This document shows positions 57,094 through 64,000 of a DNA stretch of 64,000 nucleotides, in pieces. Under the pieces are notes generated by a model that was given only the letters and a program-made list of their open reading frames with translations, ran no database searches and had not been told where the DNA came from. The position numbers and the translations under genes are program-made. Numbering within the stretch: position 1 is the stretch's first letter; each line of letters opens with the position of its first letter. Source of the stretch: Kaistia hirudinis (GTDB lineage: Bacteria; Pseudomonadota; Alphaproteobacteria; Rhizobiales; Kaistiaceae); the NCBI RefSeq assembly GCF_014196455.1, contig NZ_JACIDS010000002.1, forward strand, positions 310,001-374,000. Reading direction: 5' to 3'.

Positions 57094-58956
57094 TCAGCCC
57101 CTCCCTGCCACCGGAAAGAGCCTGCCCTCGAAGACCGTGCCCCAGACGGGGACATCCTTCAGCGTCTCGGGCGGAACCGCATAGGGGTCGGCCTCCAGCA
57201 CGGTGAAATTGGCGATCTTGCCGGGCGCGATCGAGCCGAGCTCGGTCTCCTTGCGCCAGGAATAGGCCGCCTCGATGGTGATGGCGCGCAGCGCCTGATC
57301 GACGCTCACCCGCTGTTCCGGTCCGGCGACGCGGCCCGAGGGCGTGATGCGGTTGACGCCGCACCAGGCGAGATAGAGCGGATCGCTCGGCCCCATCGGC
57401 AGGTCGGAATGATAGGAGAGCGGGATGTCGTGGTCGACGACCGAGCGGGCCCGCACCATCACGTCGGCGCGGGCCGGGCCGAGCCCGAATTCGCCGAACT
57501 TGTCGGCGAAGCCGACCGGATAATACGGATTGGCGCTGACGATGGCGCCGAGCCGGGCGATGCGCGCCACCTGATCTTCCGAGGAATTGGCGAAATGCAC
57601 GATCACGCTGCGATGATCGGGCCGCGGGTTCTCGCGCATGCGCCGCTCCAGCATGTCGAGCACGACCTCGAGGCCGAGATCGCCATTGACGTGGATGTGC
57701 AGCCGGTAGCCGGCATCCCAATAGAGCTTGGAGCGCGCCTCGATCTCGTCCGGCGTCAGGATCCAGGCGCCCTGATGCCCGTCGAGATAGCCGTCCTTCA
57801 TCTGCATGAGCTGCGAGATGATCGCGCCGTCGGCGAAGAGCTTCACCTGGCCCGGAAAGAACATGAGCTTGCCGCCGGCGCTGTCGGGCGCGACGGCGAT
57901 CTGCTCAGCTGTGGCGGCGAGCGCCTTGTCCATGCCGACGCGATCGGGAATGCCGCGGCCATCGGCGATGAAGGTCGAATACATCGGCGTGTCAGCCGCG
58001 CCGAGAATCTGCTCGTAGACCTTCCACATGTCGGGCGTATAGAGCGCGCCCGGCTCATTATAGGCCGTCACGCCCTTGGAATGCTCATAGGCGACCATCT
58101 GCTTGAGACCGAAGGAAAGCCGCTCGGGCGTCACCAGGACCTTGAGGAACGGGGTCATCGCCAGGTTGAGGCCGCCCTCCCAGAAATGGCCCTCCGCCCA
58201 GTTCGACTGCTCGCTCCAGAGCCCTTTGCCCTTGGTCGATGCCTCGGTGATGCCGAGCTGGTCGAGCGCGGCCGTGTTGAAGAACAGCTCATGGCAGGAG
58301 CGGTGCCACACGGCGATGGGCCGGCTCGACGACACGCCGTCGAGAACCGAGCGGTTCAGCGGCCCGTGCCAGAGCGGCTGATAGCCCCAACTGATGAGCC
58401 AGTCGGAGGGGTTGGTGATGCTGCCCTCCGCCGCCTTGAGGCGCGCGCGATAGTCGGCCTCGCTGTCGGCAGCCTTGAAGGTCTTGTCCGGAAGGACCCA
58501 ATCCTCGGGTGCGATCACCACGACGGCCAGCGTCAGCGCGCCGAGCACCGGATGGAGATGCTGGTCGATGAAGCCCGGCATCACGACCCGGACCTTCAAC
58601 GTCTCGTCAAGCTGATAGGGCCGGTCGCCGAGCGCCGCCTTGACCTCGTCGAGGCTGCCGACCGCGACGATGCGCTTGCCCGCAATCGCCACGGCTTCCG
58701 CAACCGGATTGGCGGCTTCCATCGTCACGATCTTCGCGGCCAGGAAGACCGTCACGGTCGCGTCCGACGTCGCGGATGGGAGCGCGTGCGTGATCTGCTC
58801 GTTCACGTCGCCATCGGCGCGCGCCGGCCGTGCAACCGCCTCGGCAAGGAACGGGCCGCTCGCGAGCGCCGCTGCGCCCTTCAGGATCCCGCGGCGCGAG
58901 GGCCAGGCGAGGTCACGCAGTGCGGCCGTAAAGACGGGGCTGCAGCCAAAGCACAC
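57094..58956 (-). CDS. Tat-exported amidohydrolase family protein (YtcJ-like)
   Basis: A 620-residue metal-dependent hydrolase. The N-terminus P-S-R-R-G-I-L-K-G-A-A-A-L is a twin-arginine signal. The amidohydrolase core begins with M-P-G-F-I-D-Q-H-L-H near residue 128; H-I-H-V-N-G-D, V-I-V-H-F-A-N, and a late Y-H-S-D-L-P with the catalytic Asp follow. It ends with I-A-P-G-K-I-A-N-F-T-V-L. The GTG start has GGAGG eight bases ahead. The usual Gln or Lys variants of this family make its substrate unclear; co-transcription with an ATC-hydrolase-like gene suggests a cyclic amide or thiazoline compound. Confidence 0.78.
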   Translation of the reverse strand: MCFGCSPVFTAALRDLAWPSRRGILKGAAALASGPFLAEAVARPARADGDVNEQITHALPSATSDATVTVFLAAKIVTMEAANPVAEAVAIAGKRIVAVGSLDEVKAALGDRPYQLDETLKVRVVMPGFIDQHLHPVLGALTLAVVVIAPEDWVLPDKTFKAADSEADYRARLKAAEGSITNPSDWLISWGYQPLWHGPLNRSVLDGVSSSRPIAVWHRSCHELFFNTAALDQLGITEASTKGKGLWSEQSNWAEGHFWEGGLNLAMTPFLKVLVTPERLSFGLKQMVAYEHSKGVTAYNEPGALYTPDMWKVYEQILGAADTPMYSTFIADGRGIPDRVGMDKALAATAEQIAVAPDSAGGKLMFFPGQVKLFADGAIISQLMQMKDGYLDGHQGAWILTPDEIEARSKLYWDAGYRLHIHVNGDLGLEVVLDMLERRMRENPRPDHRSVIVHFANSSEDQVARIARLGAIVSANPYYPVGFADKFGEFGLGPARADVMVRARSVVDHDIPLSYHSDLPMGPSDPLYLAWCGVNRITPSGRVAGPEQRVSVDQALRAITIEAAYSWRKETELGSIAPGKIANFTVLEADPYAVPPETLKDVPVWGTVFEGRLFPVAGRG

Positions 58957-58993
58957 GACAATTCCTCCGAAGACCCGGCCGGCCTTCGCCCTG

Positions 58994-61402
58994 TTACGAA
59001 GCCGGCCTCAGATGCCGCACGGGCCGGCTCGGCGCCAGCGCCGAGGCCGCGCGCGCGATGCCCTGCGCGTCGATGCCGTGGTGGCGATAGAGATCGGCGA
59101 TCGTGCCGGTCTGCCCGAAATGCTCGACGCCCAGCGAGCGCGTGCGGTGGCCCGCCACCGCGCCGAGCCAGCCGAGCGTCGCCGGATGGCCGTCGAGCAC
59201 GGTGACGATCGAACAATGGGCCGGCAGCTTCTCGAACAGGCGTTCGGCATGCGAGCGCGCATGGACGAGGCCCCGCTCGCGGGCGCGGCCAGCGGCGGTC
59301 CAGCCGGCGTTCAGCCGGTCGGCTGAGGTGATCGCCAGCAGGCCGATATCGCGCCGGTCCTCGGCGAGCAGCCCGGTTGCCGCGATCGCCTCCGGCGCCA
59401 CCGCGCCCTGATAGGCGATCACCAGCTCGGCATTGGGGCCCGGCTCGCGCAGCCAATAGGCGCCGTCGACGATTTCGCGGGCGAGCTGCGTATCGATCGT
59501 GCGCGTCGGCTGCTCGACGGGGCGGGTGGAGAGGCGCAGATAGACCGAGCCGCCGGTCTGGTCGCGCAGCCAGGTGCGCTCGTCCGGATCGCCGTCGCCC
59601 GAGCGCTGGATATAGTCGAAGGCGAAGCGGAGGATGACCGAGAGCTCGTCGACGAAGGCCGGCTCGAAGGCGGCGAGCCCATCCTGCGCCATGCCGACCA
59701 GCGGCGTGCCGATCGACTGGTGGGCACCGCCTTCCGGCGCCAGCGTGACGCCGGACGGCGTCGCGACGAGGATGAAGCGCGCATCCTGATAGCAGGCATA
59801 GTTGAGCGCGTCGGCGCCGCGATAGATGAACGGATCATAGAGCGTGCCGACCGGCAGGAGCCGCTCGCCATTGATCGCATGGCTGAGGCCGAGCGCCGAC
59901 AGCATCAGGAACAGGTTCATCTCGGCGATGCCGAGTTCCAGATGCTGCCCCTTGGGCGAGAAGTCCCAGTTGAAGGTCGAGGGGATGCGCTCGGCCTTGA
60001 AGAGATCCGCCATGGCTTCGAGCGCAAACAGGCCGCGCCGGTTGACCCACGGCCCGAGATTGGTCGAGACGGTCACATCCGGCGAGGTCGTGACGATGCG
60101 GCTCGCGAATTCCGTCGGCTCGCGCGCGATCTCGTTCAGGATCTGGCCGAAGCCGGCCTGGGTCGACATCTCCTTGCCGGGCGTGCCGGGCATGGCGAGC
60201 GCGGCGGGAACGTCGATATGCGGCGAGGGTCGGCCGGCCTTCCGGCTCGCGAAGGGCACCTCGGCGAGGAAGCGATCCAGCGTCGCCGCCGGGAGGCTAA
60301 GGCCCTCATAGCGGTCCCATTCATGCCCGGCGCGGACGCCCATCGCGGCGCGCAGCGCATCTGTCTGGGCCGGCGTCATCAGCCCGGCATGATTGTCCTT
60401 GTGTCCGGCGAGCGGCAGGCCGAAGCCCTTGATCGTATAGGCGATGAAGCAGGTCGGCCGGTCATGGCGCCCGGCCTTCTCGAAGGCATCGAGCAGGCTC
60501 GGCAGATCGTGCCCGCCGAGATTGGTCATGAGCCTGGCGAGTTCGGCATCGGAGCGCCGCTCGATCAGCGCCGTCACGGGACCCTGATCGCCGAGATCGT
60601 CGAGGAGTCGCTTCCGCCATGCTGCGCCGCCCTGGAAGCAAAGCGCCGAATAGAGCTGGTTCGGGCAGTTGTCGATCCAGTCGCGCAGCCGCTCGCCGCC
60701 GTCTTCCTTGAAGGCGGCTTCCAGCAGCACGCCATATTTGAGGATGACGACGTCCCAGCCGAAATTGGCGAAGATCGCCTCGAAGCGCTGCCACAGGCCC
60801 TCGCGCACCACGGCATCGAGGCTCTGGCGGTTATAGTCGACGATCCACCAGGTGTTGCGCAGGCCGTGCTTCCAGCCTTCGAGCAGGGCTTCGAAGATGT
60901 TGCCCTCGTCCATCTCCGCATCGCCGACCAGCGCGACCATGCGGCCTTCCGGCCGGTCCTTGGCCCAGCCATGCGCGCGGACATAGTCCTGCACCAGCGA
61001 GGAAAAGAGCGTCTGCGCGACGCCGAGGCCGACGGATCCGGTCGAGAAATCGACGTCGTCGGTGTCCTTGGTGCGCGAGGGATAGCTCTGCGCGCCCTTA
61101 TAGGCGCGGAAACTCTGCAGCTTCTCGAGGCTCTGCTTGCCGAGAAGATACTGGATCGCGTGGAAGATCGGGCTCGCATGCGGCTTGACCGCGACGCGGT
61201 CCTCAGGCCGCAGCACATCGAAATAGAGCGCGGTCAGGATGGTCGCGAGCGAGGCGGAGGAGGCCTGATGGCCGCCGATCTTGATGCCCTCGTCATTGGG
61301 GCGAAGATGGTTCGCATTGTGGATCGTCCAGGCCGCGAGCCAGAGCACCTTGCGCTCCAGTTCGCCGAGGATCGCGTTCTTCTGCGCCGCGGTGTCCGCC
61401 AT
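58994..61402 (-). CDS. AceE-like transketolase family protein
   Basis: An 802-residue thiamine-diphosphate enzyme. The N-terminal half has G-G-H-Q-A-S-S-A-S-L, V-K-P-H-A-S-P and the ThDP/metal motif G-D-A-E-M-D-E-G-N-I-x-E near residue 170; the second half has L-G-I-A-E-M-N near residue 490, with the Glu that activates thiamine. The arrangement follows homodimeric pyruvate dehydrogenase E1 (AceE, about 890) more than classical transketolase (about 660). No E2 or E3 gene is near, so it may act alone as a ketolase. ATG 61402 is preferred over an upstream in-frame start. Confidence 0.72.
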   Translation of the reverse strand: MADTAAQKNAILGELERKVLWLAAWTIHNANHLRPNDEGIKIGGHQASSASLATILTALYFDVLRPEDRVAVKPHASPIFHAIQYLLGKQSLEKLQSFRAYKGAQSYPSRTKDTDDVDFSTGSVGLGVAQTLFSSLVQDYVRAHGWAKDRPEGRMVALVGDAEMDEGNIFEALLEGWKHGLRNTWWIVDYNRQSLDAVVREGLWQRFEAIFANFGWDVVILKYGVLLEAAFKEDGGERLRDWIDNCPNQLYSALCFQGGAAWRKRLLDDLGDQGPVTALIERRSDAELARLMTNLGGHDLPSLLDAFEKAGRHDRPTCFIAYTIKGFGLPLAGHKDNHAGLMTPAQTDALRAAMGVRAGHEWDRYEGLSLPAATLDRFLAEVPFASRKAGRPSPHIDVPAALAMPGTPGKEMSTQAGFGQILNEIAREPTEFASRIVTTSPDVTVSTNLGPWVNRRGLFALEAMADLFKAERIPSTFNWDFSPKGQHLELGIAEMNLFLMLSALGLSHAINGERLLPVGTLYDPFIYRGADALNYACYQDARFILVATPSGVTLAPEGGAHQSIGTPLVGMAQDGLAAFEPAFVDELSVILRFAFDYIQRSGDGDPDERTWLRDQTGGSVYLRLSTRPVEQPTRTIDTQLAREIVDGAYWLREPGPNAELVIAYQGAVAPEAIAATGLLAEDRRDIGLLAITSADRLNAGWTAAGRARERGLVHARSHAERLFEKLPAHCSIVTVLDGHPATLGWLGAVAGHRTRSLGVEHFGQTGTIADLYRHHGIDAQGIARAASALAPSRPVRHLRPAS

Positions 61403-61460
61403 CGGTTTCCTCCATCCGTTGCGGATGGGAAGCCTAGCCGAAGACGGCGCCCGCCGTCGA

Positions 61461-63584
61461 TCACTTCCCGGCGGGTGCCGTGCCGAACGCCCAGTCGAAA
61501 TCGTCGCGGAAGCGGTCATAGACCAGCTTGGCGCCATAGCCGTTCAGATGGCTGAAATCCATGTAGACCACGGCGCCGTCGTGCAGCGGCGAACACATCG
61601 TCTCGTTGCAGAGCACGTCGATCGGATCGATGTAGCGTGCGTTCGGATGCTGGGCGATCACCTCCTGCATGATCTCCACTGTCCGGGCCCGATCCGCATC
61701 GATGAAGGCACGAGAAATGCCGCACCGGTCCGTCGAGAGGCCGAGCACGCCGCTGAGGCCGAGGCAGTTGGAAGGATTGCCTCGCTTGAGCTCGGGAACG
61801 GGTCCGATGACCAGCACCCTCTGCTTGTCGGAGAAGAGGTTCATCAATGCGGAGAACTGGCGCCGCAGCGTCACTTCCGCCGAGGCCGCCGATTCCGGTG
61901 GCGCGCTCGACAGCAGCGACTGCCAGAGGCCGGCGACGATTGCGAAGTCGGTATCGGCCTGGAGCCGCGGGCCGAGCCGTTCGAGCTTGTCGATCATCGG
62001 GATGCAGAGCCGGAACCTGCGCTCCTTGACCGGATCGTCGGCGACGCCGAGCGGACTGCAGCCAGGCGCCGCCAGCGAGATCAGGCGGGCGCTCCGCAGT
62101 CCGGCCTCGTAGGCGAGGCGGGACTCGAACTGAAAGGCATGGGAATCGCCGATCAGGATGCCAGCGGGCGCCTTGCCGTCCAGGCAACCGGGCAGCGCGG
62201 CCGCATCGGCGGAAAGGCAAGGCCCGCTGCCTTTGACGTCAGCCGACTTGGCCTTGACGAGGAGCGGATTGACCAGGCTGGCCGCATAGGCGTCGTCGGC
62301 CAGGCGCTGCGCTGCGATCGCCACCAGCGCGCTGGCCGCGAGGCCAATCCCGATGACGGCAAGAGCCAGGCGGCGATCCGTGCGCATCCGTGGCCTGAGG
62401 CGCCACGTCGCCGCAGGCCGCTCCAACGCGAAATGCGTCGCGATCGAGAGCAGGACGGCCAGCGCCAGAGCGATCGCGCTCTTGGCGCCGGGCGCGATAT
62501 CGAAGGGCAGCATGCGCGCATAGACAAGCAGCGGCCAGTGCCAGAGATAGAGCGCATAGGAAAGGCGGCCGATGAAGACCACCGGGCCCAGCGACAGGGC
62601 GCGCGTGAGGAGCGCGGCCGGCGCGAGCAGGCCGGAGCCGATGACGAGCACGGCGCCGAGCGTCGGAAGGATCGCCGCGAGGCCGGGATAGTTCGCTACG
62701 CGTCCGCTCGGTTCGATCCACGCGCCGAGCCATCCGAGGCCCCAGAAGCCGATCGACACGACCAGCAGCGCGGCACCGAGCAGCCCCGCCATCGTGCCGA
62801 TCAGGCGCGGGCGAACCCGGACGGCGTCCACCAGCAGCGCGATCGCGCCGCCGGCGACGAACTGCCAGGCGCGCCACTGCGGCAGGAAGAAGGCCGGGTT
62901 GCGGTCGGGGTTCAGCGGGTTGAGATCCGCCGGCGTGAGCAGGATCGCGCCGACGAGGCTCGGCAGGCCGATCACGAGGCCGGCGACGGCGATGGCGGCT
63001 GTCGGGCTCCAGCCGCGCCGCTTCACGAGCCAGAACAGCGCCAGCAGCGCGAGCGGCGTCACGAGGTAGAACTGTTCCTCGACGGCCAGCGACCAGGTGT
63101 GCAGCAGCGGCAGGTCATGCGCGCCGACATCGAAATAGCCGCTGCGGCGCAGGAAGTAGAAATTGGTCAGGAAGAACGGCGCGATGCCGACCGAGCCGGC
63201 GAAATTGTTGAGATCGCGCGGATCGCGCAGCACGACGACGCCAACGAGGACCGTGACAGCCAGCACGAGGAGATAGGGCGGGACGATGCGCAGCACGCGG
63301 CGCGCATAGAAATCCCAGACCGAGAAGCGTCCCGCGTCGAGGGCCGCGATGATCTGGTTGATGATCAGGTAGCCGGAGATCACGAAGAAGATGTCGACGC
63401 CGACGAAACCGCCGCCGACGCCGGGAATACCGGCGTGAAACGCCAGGACGGCAATGATCGAAACTGCGCGCAGGCCGTCGATATGCGGCTTATAGCCTGC
63501 GAGGCGCGCGCTGGCCGTCGATCCGGTTCCGGCACCGGCCTTCGTCGAGAGACCATGCCTCTCGACGTTCCCGAGCATATTCAT
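61461..63584 (-). CDS. acyltransferase-3/SGNH O-acyltransferase (OafA type)
   Basis: A 707-residue membrane protein. Residues 30-400 are the acyltransferase-3 domain with about ten membrane segments: H-I-D-G-L-R-A near residue 34, F-V-G-V-D-I-F-F-V-I-S-G-Y and H-T-W-S-L-A-V-E-E-Q-F-Y. The C-terminal 230 residues are an SGNH domain in the periplasm: G-D-S-H near residue 480 and D-F-S-H-L-N near residue 685, the catalytic Ser and Asp/His. It O-acetylates surface polysaccharide, fitting the glycan genes at the other end of the window, though it is not adjacent to them. Confidence 0.87.
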   Translation of the reverse strand: MNMLGNVERHGLSTKAGAGTGSTASARLAGYKPHIDGLRAVSIIAVLAFHAGIPGVGGGFVGVDIFFVISGYLIINQIIAALDAGRFSVWDFYARRVLRIVPPYLLVLAVTVLVGVVVLRDPRDLNNFAGSVGIAPFFLTNFYFLRRSGYFDVGAHDLPLLHTWSLAVEEQFYLVTPLALLALFWLVKRRGWSPTAAIAVAGLVIGLPSLVGAILLTPADLNPLNPDRNPAFFLPQWRAWQFVAGGAIALLVDAVRVRPRLIGTMAGLLGAALLVVSIGFWGLGWLGAWIEPSGRVANYPGLAAILPTLGAVLVIGSGLLAPAALLTRALSLGPVVFIGRLSYALYLWHWPLLVYARMLPFDIAPGAKSAIALALAVLLSIATHFALERPAATWRLRPRMRTDRRLALAVIGIGLAASALVAIAAQRLADDAYAASLVNPLLVKAKSADVKGSGPCLSADAAALPGCLDGKAPAGILIGDSHAFQFESRLAYEAGLRSARLISLAAPGCSPLGVADDPVKERRFRLCIPMIDKLERLGPRLQADTDFAIVAGLWQSLLSSAPPESAASAEVTLRRQFSALMNLFSDKQRVLVIGPVPELKRGNPSNCLGLSGVLGLSTDRCGISRAFIDADRARTVEIMQEVIAQHPNARYIDPIDVLCNETMCSPLHDGAVVYMDFSHLNGYGAKLVYDRFRDDFDWAFGTAPAGK

Positions 63585-63826
63585 CAGCCCACGTCTATTT
63601 CGTCACCGCCCAACCCGCTTTCTGCCCATCCCCTGCGTTATACGTCTTTGATCGATTTTAGAACTGTTGAAATCCCACATTCTTATTTGGTGTGATGGAG
63701 TCTCCGTTCGGTGCGCCGGGCCTATTTCCCGGGCCGGCAAAATCGTCAATAAGTCGCTCTCTCACATTCGGCCGCGCTGGCGATCCGCAGGGCGTCACCG
63801 GGCCGTGGCAGCAGGAGGAAACCGGC

Positions 63827-64000
63827 TTGTTCGAAGAGATACTCGTCCCGCAAGGGATCCGCTCCCTGCCGCTCGATCCGCGCATTCAGACGACGGTCGA
63901 GGCGCGCCGCCGCCTGCCGGCCAATCATGAGATCACTGTTGAGGCGGCGAAGAAGCGCTTCCTCGACGCGCGCCTGCCCCCGGCGGGCGGATACAATGAC
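63827..64000 (+). CDS. unidentified protein, 3' end outside window
   Basis: The frame from TTG 63827 is open to the window end (58 codons), with AGGAGG eight bases ahead. The product starts L-F-E-E-I-L-V-P-Q-G-I-R-S-L-P and continues with charged helical sequence (V-E-A-A-K-K-R-F-L-D). The same frame is open back to an ATG at 63695, but that ATG has no ribosome site. I do not recognise a family. It is divergent from the acyltransferase gene. Confidence 0.45.
   Translation, partial: MFEEILVPQGIRSLPLDPRIQTTVEARRRLPANHEITVEAAKKRFLDARLPPAGGYND

Overview
This 64 kb window is high-GC bacterial chromosome, almost fully coding, with no rRNA, tRNA, transposase, phage or CRISPR signature that I can see. 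It most resembles an alphaproteobacterium of the order Hyphomicrobiales (Rhizobiales). This rests on the mix of ribose-type ABC sugar uptake, LacI regulators with a T-V-D-R-V-L-N recognition helix, a MocE-type Rieske protein, a TamA/TamB pair, a glutaryl-CoA dehydrogenase with a family III CoA-transferase, and paired palindromic intergenic repeats of the kind common in that group. A Kaistia- or Bosea-like genus is only a guess.

Layout: (1) 1-6.4 kb, plus strand: surface-glycan biosynthesis and decoration, with overlapping genes (GT-B glycosyltransferase, DegT-type aminotransferase, LOG-like protein, FemAB/GNAT-like acyltransferase, GT2-methyltransferase fusion, GT32-like transferase). (2) 6.4-8.8 kb, minus: probable glutarate/glutaryl-CoA catabolism. 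(3) 9.0-12.9 kb: a desaturase/Rieske/reductase oxygenase set facing a LacI regulator across two near-identical operators. (4) 12.9-17.3 kb, minus: an MHS-type symporter with a large periplasmic loop and an FtsK translocase lacking membrane segments. (5) 17.4-26.4 kb: a LacI regulator divergent from an eight-step catabolic/uptake operon (Gfo/Idh/MocA dehydrogenase, TIM-barrel isomerase, ABC permease, binding protein, ATPase, DUF4432 epimerase-like protein, SDR). The substrate is unknown but sugar-like. (6) 26.4-30.6 kb: an AcoR-type sigma-54 activator divergent from an aldehyde dehydrogenase and DUF779 protein, with a clear -24/-12 promoter and an upstream inverted repeat.

(7) 30.7-37.1 kb, minus: TamB and TamA, the outer-membrane assembly module. 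(8) 37.1-37.9 kb: a non-coding stretch with two inverted repeat pairs. (9) 37.9-45.4 kb: soluble transhydrogenase, Tat-exported beta carbonic anhydrase, DUF1993 protein, Spy/LTXXQ protein, a two-component system, and a CSS-EAL c-di-GMP phosphodiesterase. (10) 45.5-49.6 kb: guanine deaminase, then an envelope group: L,D-transpeptidase, LprI-like and MliC-like lysozyme inhibitors, and a 56-residue membrane protein. (11) 49.8-54.5 kb, minus: mannonate dehydratase, a GH94-like phosphorylase and a GFA protein. (12) 54.8-61.4 kb: a second desaturase with a PhnD-like binding protein, an amidohydrolase with an ATC-hydrolase-like protein, and an AceE-like transketolase. (13) 61.5-64 kb: an acyltransferase-3/SGNH O-acyltransferase and the 5' end of an unidentified gene.

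Main themes are sugar and acid catabolism under dedicated LacI or sigma-54 control, and cell-envelope building, modification and protection. Function calls come from recognising motifs in translated sequence. No database search was possible.
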